Shown in pieces: positions 35,715 through 45,812 of a DNA stretch of 64,000 nucleotides. A program made the translations under genes and the position numbers. Under the pieces are notes generated by a model. It searched no databases. It saw only the letters and a program-made list of their open reading frames with translations, and was not told the origin of the DNA. This DNA comes from Nonomuraea sp. SYSU D8015 (GTDB lineage Bacteria; Actinomycetota; Actinomycetes; Streptosporangiales; Streptosporangiaceae): the NCBI RefSeq assembly GCF_008065375.1, contig NZ_VJYI01000031.1:51744-115743 (forward strand), given 5' to 3'. Positions within the stretch are counted from its first letter, which is position 1; each line of letters starts with the position of its first letter.

Positions 35715-37674
35715 GTCGTGCCGCCGCGCGAACCGTCCAAGCCCGCCGAACCCGGCTTCGCTTGACAGTGACCTGGTGGCGGTTGCGCGGGGGCAAGGTC
35801 GATGGCGGGGTTGTGGTCGAAGAAGCCGACCGGTTTGAGCATGAAGCCGACGTACTCCACCGGCATCACCGGCCAATCCTCCGGTCGGCAGAAATGCGTG
35901 GTGCCGGCGGTGTACCACAGCACGATGTCGGCATCCACGACCGGCCGGTCCGCGGCCGTCCACTCGGGCAGCCCCGCCCCGCCGGGGTGTTGGTTGGGGA
36001 AGTCGCCAGCGGCCCGCCGCTCGCCGGCCGCGTACGGCGTCACCCACAGGTGCTTGGTCGCGAACGCGGCCCGCCTGCTGATCGCCGCCCCCTCGTCGGC
36101 GAGCAGCGCGGGGCCGACGTGGGTGGGCATCAGCTTGTAGGCGACGGGCTGGCCCACGGCGTTGCGTGACCCGTGGTTGACGATCCTCCAGTAGCGACCC
36201 TTGTCCGGGGCGGCCATCCGCTGAGCCTCGGCCTCGGTCGTCAGCAGCGTTGCAGTTGCGGTGAAGGCGTTGCCGTACGGGTTGTCCGGCCCGAGCGGGA
36301 TGCGGGTGGCCTCGACCTCATACACGGAGTTGAGCGGTCCGTCGAGGCACATGTCGAGCCGGAAGTTGAACAGGTGCTGATGGTGCGGCCCGGCCAGCTC
36401 GGGCGTCACGAGGTTCGCGTACGCGACAGTCTTGCCAGGGGCGACGGCCTGCGTCTGGACGATGCCGGTCAACTTGACCTCGACTTGAATCGTGCCGTCG
36501 AGGTAGAAGTACCAGAAGAAGCCGTACTCGTAGTTGCCGACGGTTGCGATGAACGACACCACCAGCCGCCGTGACCGCCGGACCTCCGACGTGCCAGCCG
36601 TCATGTCGGCGTGCCGCCAGAGGATTCCGTAGTCCTCCTCGTGCAGGCAGATCGCGTTGCGTAGCGTGGCGGGAGTGCCGTCCTCGTCCACCGTGACCGC
36701 ATCGAGGTAGACGATCTCGCCGAGACAGTCGCAGCCCAACTCCAGGCTGTTGGCCACGCCAGCCATACCGACGCCGACATCACCGGCGTCAAAGGCCGCC
36801 TTCCAAAAATGGTTCATAAAGGTCGACCCGTACGGGACGACCATCTCCGACAGGCTGGCACGGTAGACGATGGGGCGGACACGCTCGCCGTCGACGTAGC
36901 AGATCTCATGCAACACCAGGCCCTCGATCGGGTGCATCGAGACGCGCAGCTGCCACGGTCCCCAGCGCAGCGCGCCGTCGTCGACCGTGACGCCCGTGCC
37001 GTCTGGCTGGACGATCTGCAGTGGCGCGAGCTCCCGAACGCCGCCCTCGTAGCGGCCCGAGGCGCGCGGCACCGGGATCACCTCGCCGTCGTGGAGCTCG
37101 ACGATCTCGCCGGTGTCGCGGTCGAGCAGCACGACGAGATTTTCGATGGGATGGGCGTAGGCGTTGTCGCCGGGCCCATCCGAGACGTACGCGACGCAGC
37201 GCGGCCCTCGGCGTCCACGGGCAGCCCGAGGTTGCCCGCGGGCCACGGGTCGATCTTGATCGTGGACATGTCGGTGACGCCGCGCCGGGCGCAGACGTCC
37301 TTGAATCTGGGGTTCTGGCGGACGGCCTCGGCGTTGGCCAGCCACTCCTCAAGCATGATCGGCGCCTGCCCGGCAGGCGCGCGCATGCAGGACACCAGCG
37401 TGCCTTCCGGCAGGGCGATCGTGAGCGTGCTGGTGCGGCCGAGCTTCGGCTCGTACGTGACCACCGTGATCTCACGCGGCAGCGACGTGCCGTCCCAGCT
37501 GAGCACCGCTTGCTTGGTCGGCTCGGCCAGCGCGCAGTAGGAGATACGTGCCCCCGGATGCACCGCGCCGGAGGCCAGCGCCGCCCGGCACGCCGCTGCG
37601 GCCTCCTGTTCGGTGAGCGGCGCGAGTGGGTGGCGTACGGCCGAAGCGATGGGAGCTTGGGATGTCGGCTGCAT
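35711..37674 (-). pseudogene. copper-containing primary amine oxidase, interrupted by a frameshift
   Basis: The two reading frames together cover a ~654-residue copper amine oxidase, which oxidises primary amines to aldehydes with H2O2 and NH3. The first frame (37674 to about 37205) ends its homology at GLPVDAEGR. The second resumes at RCVAYVSDGPGDNAYAHP. This fits one missing base in the run near 37205. Downstream features are intact: catalytic Asp region KAAFDAGDVGVG, topaquinone site VGNYEYGF (Tyr), copper ligands HEEDYGILWRH and HQHLFNF. It could be a sequencing error or a recent inactivation. Polyamines made by the cluster are natural substrates. Start overlaps the previous stop (TGATG). 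Confidence 0.75.
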
Positions 37675-38992
37675 CAGGCATCATTCCTCGTTGGCGTGTA
37701 CAGCGAGGTGGCCAGGTCGGTCAGATCGATCCGCTGGCCGTCGGGAGTCAGGGCGTGGCGGCCGGGGTCATGGCTGTACAGGTCGGGACGGGCCCGGTCT
37801 GAGGGCTGCACCCACATGCGCGACAGCGGATACAGCCCCAGCGGCGCGAGGCCAGCGCCGCCGTGCAGCTGGCGGCCCAGGCGGCGGGTGCGCTCCAGGA
37901 TCCTCCACTCGTACGGGTCGTCGACGAAGACGACCAGCCGCGGGCCGTTGCCGGGCATGCCGGCGCGCAGCGCGGAGGCGACGTAGGTCAAGTAGCCGAA
38001 CTCGAGCGGGCTGCTCGGCGGCTCCAGCGCGATCAACTCCTTCCACAGCTGGTCCTGCTGGCAGGCCAGGTCGACCAGTTCCTCCAGCGTTGGCACGCGT
38101 CCGCGTGCTAACGCGGCGCGCAGGTGTAGCGCGACAGCGGTGAGTTCGGGCCAGACATCCAGGCGCACCGGGCGCCGTCCGGCCATGGCCGCCCGCATCA
38201 CGCGCGCCTGGCGGCGGACTTCCTGGTGGTGGCGGGTGAGGGCCAGGTCGGTCCATCGGGCCAGGAGCCGGGCCGGCATCAACCCGTCGAGCGCGGTCTG
38301 CAGCGCGAACAGGGGATAGGACAGGTATGGCGAGTCCAGACGTCCGATGACCGGCACGCGGCGGGGGATCCCCGGGCGAGGCCGGCGCAGACGGTGCCGA
38401 GCCGCAGGGTGCATTCCACCTCCGAGACGGTAGGCCGGGGATCTGCTCCGACCGCGATGATCGGCTCGTCAAGACCGCCGCCGCGGGTGCTGGCGAGCGG
38501 CACCCGGCGGCCGGCCGCTGTGGTGGCCCACGCCGCCGCGCCGCTGAACAAGCACACGCCCTGCAGGAGCACGACCGCGTCGAGGGCGTGCACGTCGACC
38601 GAGGGCGGGGTGCCGCGCGGCCACACGTGGTGAAGAAGGCCGTCCAGGCGCAGACCCGGGTAGACGGTGCAGCTGGTGTGCCCGGGCCGCAGGTCCTGTT
38701 CGATCAGCGCGTCGCCGGTCAGAACGTCGTCTGGGTGCCGATCCCACAGGTAGCTCAGGGTGGCGCGGAGCCGGTGCTCAGCATTATCCACCGCCCGTGG
38801 CCACGGAAGTGGTGGGTCACTGATGGCCACGTGATTTAGGCCAGGAGCCAGAAGATGCGGCTCACGGGGCGCATGAGGCAGCCGGAGGCTCGTCATCTCG
38901 GGCAAGTCCGCATCGCGCAGGCGCACGGTGTAGAAGGTCTGCGCGCCACCGCCGTGGGAGAAAAGCGGGCGGGAGGAAGCGGGCAGGAGCAT
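37674..38992 (-). pseudogene. unknown ~440-residue protein, interrupted by a frameshift
   Basis: Two overlapping frames appear to be one gene. The N-terminal frame starts at ATG 38992 (GGAAGGA upstream; MLLPASSRPLFSHGGG) and loses protein-like character near 38375. The other frame continues from GIPRRVPVIGRLDSPYLSYP. Adding one G to the G-run at about 38366-38372 would join them. I recognise no family. The C-terminal half is helical with LWKELIALEPPSSPLEFGYL and VVFVDDPYEWRILERTRRLG. The same type of one-base loss occurs in the next gene. Confidence 0.55.
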
Positions 38993-39265
38993 GGCAGAGA
39001 TCCTTCCGGGTGATCTTGGATGCCGGAGGGCGTGGGCAGCGGAGCTTGCCACTCCTGCGCGGCCGAAACAGACACGGCATCAGGTCTGATCTGCTGCTGA
39101 GCGCTGCCACGATCGCGCGGTCGCGCGAGGCACGTGACGCGGATCGGCGCCTGCCGAACGGCAGGCGCGGGACGCGACAGCCGCGCGGGCGGAGCACCGG
39201 GCCCTTGGAGAAGGGGGCGCTGGCTTGAGTGGCCTGACGGCGGGAAGGCCGGGCAGTGGCCGCGT

Positions 39266-39967
39266 CTACATGCGTTCGGACACAGCGAACTGTTCACGCC
39301 CTTCTTGCGCATGTGACCCCGCTGGGAGTGACTCGCGTGCATACGGCGGAAGCCCGAGTTCTTGGACCAGGCTGAGGGCGGACAAGGTGAACGAGTCAGT
39401 GATGTCTCCCCGTGACATCCATGCCGAGAGTTCGGCACGATCGCACAGGGCCACCTGTCGTATGCCTTCGCTGGTGTCCAACCGCCCGGGAGGACCGACT
39501 TCCGCCCAGAACAGACCGGTGGAGTGAGCGATGAGCCCGGTGTCGGCATGCATGGTGCCGATCCTGCATAAGCGTTTCGCAGCGCAGCCCAGTTCCTTGG
39601 TGAGTTCCCGGGCTGCGGTGTCCGCTACGGTTTCGTTCGGCGCACAGAATCCTCGCGGGATCTTCCAGTGCGATCGGCGGGTGGCATGCCGGAAATGCTC
39701 CACGAGCACGACCTTCCCTTCGTGTACAGGGAGGATGGCCGCACCTGCTCCCTCGGCGGCGTGCACGATGCGCACATATCCGCCCTCGCTGCCGTCAGGG
39801 AAGCGGACCTTGTCTCGCAGCAGGATCACATACGGGTCGCGGTAGCGCAGACCGAACGCCTCACGGTCCGACGGGTCCAAATCCTGAATCACCGTCGCAT
39901 GCGGGTTGACGAAGAGGTCGGGACGACTGCGTCGCAGTTCGTTGTACTCCTCAAAAGGATCAAGCAT
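39266..39967 (-). CDS. NUDIX hydrolase (ADP-ribose pyrophosphatase-like)
   Basis: This 233-residue protein has a NUDIX box GFCAPNETVADTAARELTKELG (residue positions about 115-136). It fits Gx5Ex7REUxEExGU except that the first Glu of the EE pair is Lys. Upstream strands (VVLVEHFRHATRRSHWKIPRG) match ADP-ribose/nucleoside-diphosphate-sugar pyrophosphatases. ATG 39967 has a strong AAGGAGGAAAC ribosome site; the longer frame back to 40204 is ignored. It starts a transcriptional block after a 350-bp gap. Confidence 0.85.
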   Translation of the reverse strand: MLDPFEEYNELRRSRPDLFVNPHATVIQDLDPSDREAFGLRYRDPYVILLRDKVRFPDGSEGGYVRIVHAAEGAGAAILPVHEGKVVLVEHFRHATRRSHWKIPRGFCAPNETVADTAARELTKELGCAAKRLCRIGTMHADTGLIAHSTGLFWAEVGPPGRLDTSEGIRQVALCDRAELSAWMSRGDITDSFTLSALSLVQELGLPPYARESLPAGSHAQEGREQFAVSERM

Positions 39968-40318
39968 GTTTCCTCCTTCGAGACTCCAGCCAAGGAGCTC
40001 ACTTGAATCACGCAGGACTGCTGATACCGGTCGAAACGAATCGTCAAGGGGACGACAGTGGGCGGTGCTCGTGGCGCAGCCCTCTGATGAACGGCTCCGA
40101 GCTGTCCGTCTCTGATCCACCTGGTGTTGGCTCATGGGTGCATGTGCCGTCCCCAGGTGCCGACGGTGGAGGAACGTTGTCTGCCGGAAGTCCCTGCGCG
40201 CCATCGGAAGCGGCGGGGTGCTGATGCCGGTGATGGGCTGCCGCGGTTTGCGCGGCTGCGACGATCCGGGTCGCCAGCGCCATGTTCGGCCGCCCTTGTC
40301 TGATCATCCCGATGCCCA
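39968..40318. other. 350-bp gap inside the cluster, no gene seen
   Basis: No supported gene lies between the spermidine synthase stop and the NUDIX start. The gap could contain a secondary promoter for the NUDIX-to-ureohydrolase genes. No clear hairpin terminator was found. Confidence 0.4.
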
Positions 40319-41230
40319 TCACGGCTCCCGCACGGTGGCGGGGGTAGGCAGCGGCACCATGGCGGGCCGCAGGTGGTACGGGAGAATTGTGGCGCTCGCG
40401 GCGCTCACCGTGTCCATCGTCTCGGGCCGGTAGGGCAGGGTAGAAAGGCGACGCTGAAGCAGCGTGGACAGCGGATAGTCGCTGGCATGGGGCGCGCCGG
40501 TGATGAAGCTCCACTCATGCTCCCAGGCGTTGAAGCACAGCACGCTCGGGAACAGTTCGTTGAATCGTGTCAGGGCGCGCCGCAGAGTGTCCTGCCGCCA
40601 GAGCGTGGGGCATCCCGCTTGGGTGCTGACCACGCCGCCGGCGGTCAGCAGGTCCTTGCAGCGGCTCAAGAAGTCGCGGGCGTAGAGGCGGTTGTGTTGA
40701 GCGTCGCTGTCGGGCGCCTCATCCGGCAGATCGACCACGATGACGTCGTAGCGGGTGCCGTCCGCCAGCCGTGCCAGGACGAACTGGTGACCGTCCTCGG
40801 CGTGCAACCGTACCTGGCCATCTCCGGCTAGGGCGGCTTCGACGTCGGCGAGGGTGTAGCCGTAGGGCAGGTGCTCGGCGCAGGCCCGGACGCATTCGAG
40901 GTCGATGTCGACGTGGTCGACGTGTGCGGCGCCCGCCCGGCGCGCGATCTGGCTGGCGACACCCTCGCTGGAGCCGATGATCAGCACTCGGGGCCGGGCA
41001 GGGGCGAGAGCCAGCGGCGGCACCATCAGCGCCTCATGGTAGAGAAGCTGCGACAGCTCCGAGCTCTGCCGCTCCATCGCATCGGCGTCGCCGCAGAAGA
41101 GGGTACGACCGTGCGGGGTGTCGCCGATCAGCACCTGCTGGTAGGGGGTTTTCGCCTCGTACACCACATCGGTGATCGTCCAGGTGCGGGTCAGGCCCGG
41201 CGACAGCGTCTCGGTTGCGTTGCGGGTCAT
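40319..41230 (-). CDS. spermidine synthase-like aminopropyltransferase
   Basis: This 303-residue SpeE-type Rossmann protein would transfer aminopropyl from decarboxylated AdoMet to putrescine or a related amine. Features: substrate-gate region DVVYEAKTPYQQVLIGDT, SAM-type loop VLIIGSSEGVASQIARR, acidic strand-2 end HVDIDLECVRACAEHLP, and catalytic-loop Asp in VIVVDLPDEAPD. The loop sequences depart from housekeeping SpeE (no DPxGP), so the acceptor may be unusual. ATG 41230 overlaps the stop of the SpeD-like gene (ATGA). Confidence 0.85.
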   Translation of the reverse strand: MTRNATETLSPGLTRTWTITDVVYEAKTPYQQVLIGDTPHGRTLFCGDADAMERQSSELSQLLYHEALMVPPLALAPARPRVLIIGSSEGVASQIARRAGAAHVDHVDIDLECVRACAEHLPYGYTLADVEAALAGDGQVRLHAEDGHQFVLARLADGTRYDVIVVDLPDEAPDSDAQHNRLYARDFLSRCKDLLTAGGVVSTQAGCPTLWRQDTLRRALTRFNELFPSVLCFNAWEHEWSFITGAPHASDYPLSTLLQRRLSTLPYRPETMDTVSAASATILPYHLRPAMVPLPTPATVREP

Positions 41231-41661
41231 GGGTTCGCCTTTCGTAGAGAGGTCAGCGGATGCGGGATGGGCGGGGCGGGTGTACCTCGGTCGAGGATGA
41301 CGACGTGGTATCTCGCAGGCCGGAGGGCCGTGCTGAGGGCATGGAATGCGCGTTCGGGGTCGGCCACTGATCCGCAGGTGAAGACGTCCACGTAACAGGC
41401 GCCGCCCTCGCCGGGGTGGTAGTCCGGGTAGCTGTGCATGGTGGCGTGTGACTCCGACAGCAGGGCCATCACGGTCACGCCCTGCGGATCGAAGTGGTGG
41501 CTGGCCATGGCGACCACGGTGGCCTTGGCCTCGGCCAGTGCCTGCTGCAGAACGGTGCAGAGGCGGGGCTCATCGTCGAGGAGGCCCGGGTCGACGCCGT
41601 AGAACTCCCCCAGCACGTGCCGCCCCTTGAACAGCCCGACCTCCGGATTCGGGGCGCTCAC
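41227..41661 (-). CDS. speD: S-adenosylmethionine decarboxylase proenzyme (SpeD/SpeH type)
   Basis: This 144-residue prokaryotic AdoMet decarboxylase self-cleaves to form a pyruvoyl group. The processing site is visible as LLSESHATMHSYPDY (Glu-Ser cleavage), with the later Cys in VDVFTCGSV. It begins FKGRHVLGEFYGVD as the family does. GTG 41661 is the start: GGGGGAG lies upstream and it overlaps the decarboxylase stop (GTGA). It supplies decarboxylated AdoMet for the adjacent aminopropyltransferase. Confidence 0.9.
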   Translation of the reverse strand: MSAPNPEVGLFKGRHVLGEFYGVDPGLLDDEPRLCTVLQQALAEAKATVVAMASHHFDPQGVTVMALLSESHATMHSYPDYHPGEGGACYVDVFTCGSVADPERAFHALSTALRPARYHVVILDRGTPAPPIPHPLTSLRKANP

Positions 41662-42824
41662 CGGCTCCCCCGGCTGGCCAAGGTGGAGTCGACGACACGC
41701 ATCCGAAGAGGCGGCAGGCCGTTGAAGGACACCGAGGAATAGGTCGCGGTGTAGGCGCCTGTGCAACCGATCCGGACCCGGTCGCCGGCGCGTAGCGCGA
41801 GCGGCAGCTCGGGACGGTGGCGTTGGTAGAGGATGTCATCTCCGTCAGCGGTGGGTCCGGCCACGATGACCGGGCCGAGCGGGCCGCCGACGTCGGGAGC
41901 GCACATCGGGTAGATGATCATTTCGTTCTCGGTTTCGGCCAGGCCCCCGTACCGGCCGACATCCAGATACACCCAGCGTTCGCCCCGGCGATGGGTCACC
42001 TGCACCACTTCGCATTCCGTGGTCCCTGCCGAGGCGGCGATGGCCCGTCCTGGCTCGAGGATGAGCTGGGGCCGGCTGCCGCCGAAGTGCCTGTCCAGAC
42101 TCTGGTTGATGGCGGCGGCGTACTGGCTGAGTGCGGGCACCGGCTCGGTGTAACCCGCTGGCAGGCCCCCGCCCAGATTCAGCAGCGGCAGTTCCCAGCC
42201 GACCTGGCGACAAATTGTGGCCGCGGCCGCGATGGGCTGCTCCCACGCGTCCACATCAAGCTGCTGGGACCCGACATGGAAGCTGACCCCGGCCGGGACC
42301 AGCCCCACGCGGGCCACGCGCCGCAGCAGATCCGCCGCCAGTTCCGGCTCGCACCCAAATTTGCTGCCAAAGGGCGCGGCCGCCGTGCCTTGGCTGTCGT
42401 CGACGGCGATGCGAACAAAAACCCGCGAACCCGGCGCAGCACCGGCGATCTTGTCGATCTCGTCCGCGCTGTCGGCCGCGAACACGCGCACGCCCAACTC
42501 GTGCGCCGCCTTGATATCAGCGGCCTTCTTGACCGTCGTGGTGTAGGACAAATGGCAGCCCTCAGCTCCCGCTAACAACGCCGCGCGAGCCTCACCGAGC
42601 GAGGCGACATCAAAGCGGCAGCCTGCGGCGGTCAAGCTAGCCAGAACTTCGGGGGCCGGATTGGCTTTGACGGCGTAGTACACCAACGCGTCTGGAAACG
42701 CGGCGCAGATGGCGTGATGATTGAGCCTGATCTGCTGCAGATCGATCGACAGGATCGGCGTCGCGCTCCCCCGTGTCTCCAGCGGCACGGGCTGCGCATC
42801 CGGTGGTGTCGTGTGAGTCATCAT
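41658..42824 (-). CDS. ornithine/lysine decarboxylase, PLP type III fold
   Basis: This 388-residue protein of the eukaryotic-type ODC/DapDC family has PLP Lys in VYYAVKANP, SFHVGSQQ, LNLGGGLP, EPGRAI, and the C-terminal GPTADGDDILY (Cys of the usual CD motif replaced by Ala-Asp). The usual CxxD/GPTCDxxD catalytic Cys is therefore missing on this segment, which may shift substrate or reaction. Putrescine or cadaverine is the expected product. ATG 42824/42821 start; GGTGAG lies 8 nt upstream. Coupled to SpeD by GTGA. Confidence 0.85.
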   Translation of the reverse strand: MMTHTTPPDAQPVPLETRGSATPILSIDLQQIRLNHHAICAAFPDALVYYAVKANPAPEVLASLTAAGCRFDVASLGEARAALLAGAEGCHLSYTTTVKKAADIKAAHELGVRVFAADSADEIDKIAGAAPGSRVFVRIAVDDSQGTAAAPFGSKFGCEPELAADLLRRVARVGLVPAGVSFHVGSQQLDVDAWEQPIAAAATICRQVGWELPLLNLGGGLPAGYTEPVPALSQYAAAINQSLDRHFGGSRPQLILEPGRAIAASAGTTECEVVQVTHRRGERWVYLDVGRYGGLAETENEMIIYPMCAPDVGGPLGPVIVAGPTADGDDILYQRHRPELPLALRAGDRVRIGCTGAYTATYSSVSFNGLPPLRMRVVDSTLASRGSR

Positions 42825-43108
42825 CGGGCTCACCGCGGCCCTCCAGGCGCGTTCACGGCGGCGGCCTGGGGCTCGCGGCGCAGGGGATCGGCGGCGACCG
42901 GCCACGGAGCTCTGGCCTGCCAGTGCACGGCCGCATCCGGCAGTCGGAGTGGTGCGCCTCGGCCGAGGCTGCCGTCGCGCTCTGGACGGCAGGCCTGATG
43001 GATGGACGGCGTGCGATCGCTGCCTGGCCATGTGTGCTGCCGGGAGCCGATGCGTGGAGAGGAACCGGGGATGATCATGGGCGTGGTCCTTCGGTCAACA
43101 TGCTGGGG

Positions 43109-43768
43109 TTACCGCCCTGACACGGCCAGGCGCTGCTGGCTGAGGGCGGTGATGATGGCGCGTGTGGCCATGACTCGGCCGACCCGGTCGCTGATGTGGC
43201 GCAGCGCCGCCTCGTGGTGGTCGCGACTGAAGTCGGCGACGCCGTCGGCTGCGACGAATGGCTGAATGTCGCGCATCATCGCGTCGGTGGCGGTGGTGAG
43301 CACGCCGATGTGGGCGTACACGCCGCAGATGATCAGCTGTGTGCGGTCGAGGCCGGCCAGCACCTCGGCCAGGTGTGTGTGGTGAAAGGCGCTGTAGCGG
43401 GTCTTGTCGATCACGTGATCGCCCGGGCGCGGGGCGAGCGGGTCAGGGATGGCGGTGTCGAACGGGTTGGCGCTGAGGCCGGGCCCCCAAAAGTCCAGCA
43501 GCAGGCCGCGCTGCGCGCGGGATTGGCCGCCCGGCTGACGGCTGTACAGCACGGGGATGCCGTGCTGTACACAGGCCTCGCGCAGTGAGAGCACGTTGGC
43601 CATCAGGTCGGCCAACGGCGGCGCGGCCGGTTGCGGGAAGGCCCTCAGGAAGTAGTTCTGCATGTCGTGGATGAGCAGGGCGGCGCGGCCGTGGTCGATC
43701 GGCCAGGTCACCCGGCCTTCGACCGGCGAGTCGGGCATCAGGTAGGCGTCGATGGAGGGCAGGGACAT
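43109..43768 (-). CDS. isochorismatase (isochorismate lyase-type hydrolase)
   Basis: This 219-residue stand-alone isochorismatase resembles EntB/DhbB N-domains and PhzD. Motifs: LLIHDMQNYFL (Asp), DKTRYSAFHHT (Lys) and IICGVYAHIGVLTTATDA. It hydrolyses isochorismate to 2,3-dihydro-2,3-dihydroxybenzoate and pyruvate. There is no aryl-carrier domain fused to it, unlike EntB. ATG 43768 has AAGGAGA upstream. It lies beside isochorismate synthase, which fixes the pathway. Confidence 0.9.
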   Translation of the reverse strand: MSLPSIDAYLMPDSPVEGRVTWPIDHGRAALLIHDMQNYFLRAFPQPAAPPLADLMANVLSLREACVQHGIPVLYSRQPGGQSRAQRGLLLDFWGPGLSANPFDTAIPDPLAPRPGDHVIDKTRYSAFHHTHLAEVLAGLDRTQLIICGVYAHIGVLTTATDAMMRDIQPFVAADGVADFSRDHHEAALRHISDRVGRVMATRAIITALSQQRLAVSGR

Positions 43769-43816
43769 GGGGTGTTCTCCTTCACAGCGGTGGCGTGGTT
43801 GGTATGCGGGCGTGGG

Positions 43817-44980
43817 TCAGCGGACGGTGCGGGCGTGCAAGGCGCGCAGCATGGTGAGGAATTTCGCGTCGGTCTCGGCGAGTTCAAGGTCGGGGTTGGA
43901 GTCGGCGACGATGCCCGCACCGGCGAACAGCCGCAGCCGGTGCTCGCCGTCCAGGACGGCGCCGCGCAGCGCGATCGCCCACTCGCCGTCGCCCGAGGCG
44001 TCCTGCCAGCCCACCAGCCCGGCGTAGTAGTCGCGTGCGACGCCCATGCCGCCCTCGAGCTCGGTGATTAGTGCGGCCGCCGCGGCGGTGGGGGTACCAC
44101 ACACGGCCGGGGTGGGGTGGAGAACGGCGGCCAGTTCCAGCGAGGTCGGCGCCGGGGACGCCAGGCGCCCGATGATCGGCGTGGACAGGTGCCACATGGT
44201 GGGGGTGGCCAGCAGGGTCGGCTCGGGCACGTGCACGTGCTCGCAGTGAGGGGCCAGCGCCGCGGCGACGGCGTCGGCGACCAGACGGTGCTCGTGCCGG
44301 TCCTTGGCCGACATCAGCAGCCGATCGGCGATGGCGCGGTCTTTGCGCGGGTTGGCCGGGTTGCGGCGGGCCGAGCCGGCCAGCGGGTTGGCGGTCACGG
44401 TGCGGCCATGGCGGGCCACGAGCAGTTCGGGGCTGGCCCCGATCAGGGTTTCCTGGCCGCCGAGCGGCACCGCGTAAGTGTGGGCGCCGCGGCCGCCCAG
44501 ATGGAGCAGCAGGTCGGTGACGCTGACCGGCTGTTGCCCGATCAGCTCCAAGGTGCGGGCGAGCACGACTTTGTCCAGCTCGCCGGCGGTGATCCGGTCA
44601 CGGGCTATCTGGACCGCCTTGACGTAGTCTGGCTCGGCCGGGATCGCGGTGATCTGCCAGTCGCTGGTGCCGCACCGAAAACACGAGCGAGCCGACAGCG
44701 GACCCGCCCAGAGGGCCTCATCGCACAGGGTAAGCCGGCAAGAGGTCGCGTCAAAGGTGATCGCGCCAGCCGCGATGGCCTGAGGGTCGGAGCCGAGGCA
44801 GGTGGCCAGCGTGGCGGGCAGATCGTCCAGGGAGATGCCGGTCAGGGTGCGCCCGCCGCGGCCCAGAAAGCTGTAGGAGCCGCCGCTCAGCAGGATGTCG
44901 CCGCTGCGGTATTGGCCGATCAGCGGGGCGATGTGCTCACTGGCCAACGGTGCTTTGGGCGGAAGCAGGGACAGGGTCAT
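43817..44980 (-). CDS. isochorismate synthase
   Basis: This 387-residue chorismate-utilising enzyme is related to EntC/DhbC. It shows DKVVLARTLEL, LIGASPELLVARHGRTVTANPLAGSARR, HEHRLVADAV, PTPAVCGTPT and the Mg-binding YYAGLVGWQDASGDGEWAIALR. It converts chorismate to isochorismate, feeding the isochorismatase and DhbA-like dehydrogenase on either side. ATG 44980 has GGGAGA upstream. Confidence 0.9.
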   Translation of the reverse strand: MTLSLLPPKAPLASEHIAPLIGQYRSGDILLSGGSYSFLGRGGRTLTGISLDDLPATLATCLGSDPQAIAAGAITFDATSCRLTLCDEALWAGPLSARSCFRCGTSDWQITAIPAEPDYVKAVQIARDRITAGELDKVVLARTLELIGQQPVSVTDLLLHLGGRGAHTYAVPLGGQETLIGASPELLVARHGRTVTANPLAGSARRNPANPRKDRAIADRLLMSAKDRHEHRLVADAVAAALAPHCEHVHVPEPTLLATPTMWHLSTPIIGRLASPAPTSLELAAVLHPTPAVCGTPTAAAAALITELEGGMGVARDYYAGLVGWQDASGDGEWAIALRGAVLDGEHRLRLFAGAGIVADSNPDLELAETDAKFLTMLRALHARTVR

Positions 44981-45035
44981 GGTGTCTCCCAACAGGGATG
45001 GGGGCTGAACGGGGCGGAGGGGGTGGGTGGAGGCG

Positions 45036-45812
45036 TCAGGCGCTCAGGCTGGCGCCGCCGTCGACGAACAGGCTGTGCATGGTGATGTGCCGGGCTTGTT
45101 CGCTGGCCAGGAATAGGGTGGCGGCGGCCACGTCGGCTGGCTGGGCGATACGGCCCAGGGGGATTCCCAGCCGCCACCGATCGGGGGCCCCGGCGATTGC
45201 GCTGGCCGGATCTTGGCCGGTGGCGGCCAGCATGCCGGTGTCCGTTGAGCCGGGGCAGACGATGTTGCAGCGGATGCCGTAGGGGGCGAGTTCCAATCCC
45301 AAGCAACGGGCGAACATGACCGCGGCGGCCTTGGAGGCGGCGTAGGCGGCCAGTTCGACGCGGGGCACACTGGCGGCGTTGGAGGCCACGGTGACGATCG
45401 CGCCGCGGCGACGCGGGATCATGGCGTCGGCCACCGCACGGCACACGTGAAAGGTCGTGTCGGTGTTAGCCGCGAACATGTGCCGCCATTGCCGGGCGGT
45501 GGTCTTGATAACCGGTGCGGCCACCAGCTGTCCTGCCACGTGAATGCACGCCGTGATCGGGCCGAGTTCCCGCTCGACGGCGTCGACCATCGCGGTGGCT
45601 GAGGCTTCATCGGTGAGATCGGCCGCATACGGCACGACCCTCGGCATCATCGTGGCCAGCTTGCGCAGCGGTGCATCCGCCAGGTCGACGGCGGCGACGG
45701 TGGCGCCTTCGGCGGAAAAGGCGCTGGTGACGGCCGATCCAATGCCTCCGGCGGCGCCCGTCACCAGGACGACTTGGCCGGCGAAAGCGTCGGTGGGCGA
45801 TCGGCGCGTCAC
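45036..45812 (-). CDS. 2,3-dihydro-2,3-dihydroxybenzoate dehydrogenase-like SDR
   Basis: This 258-residue short-chain dehydrogenase has the NAD loop VTGAAGGIGSAV, the VAG(Q) strand, catalytic Ser in VASNAAS, Tyr/Lys in AAYAASKAA, and the PGSTDTGM region typical of EntA/DhbA. In this context it oxidises 2,3-dihydro-DHB to 2,3-dihydroxybenzoate. GTG 45812 overlaps the stop of the HemB-like gene (GTGA). Confidence 0.85.
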   Translation of the reverse strand: MTRRSPTDAFAGQVVLVTGAAGGIGSAVTSAFSAEGATVAAVDLADAPLRKLATMMPRVVPYAADLTDEASATAMVDAVERELGPITACIHVAGQLVAAPVIKTTARQWRHMFAANTDTTFHVCRAVADAMIPRRRGAIVTVASNAASVPRVELAAYAASKAAAVMFARCLGLELAPYGIRCNIVCPGSTDTGMLAATGQDPASAIAGAPDRWRLGIPLGRIAQPADVAAATLFLASEQARHITMHSLFVDGGASLSA

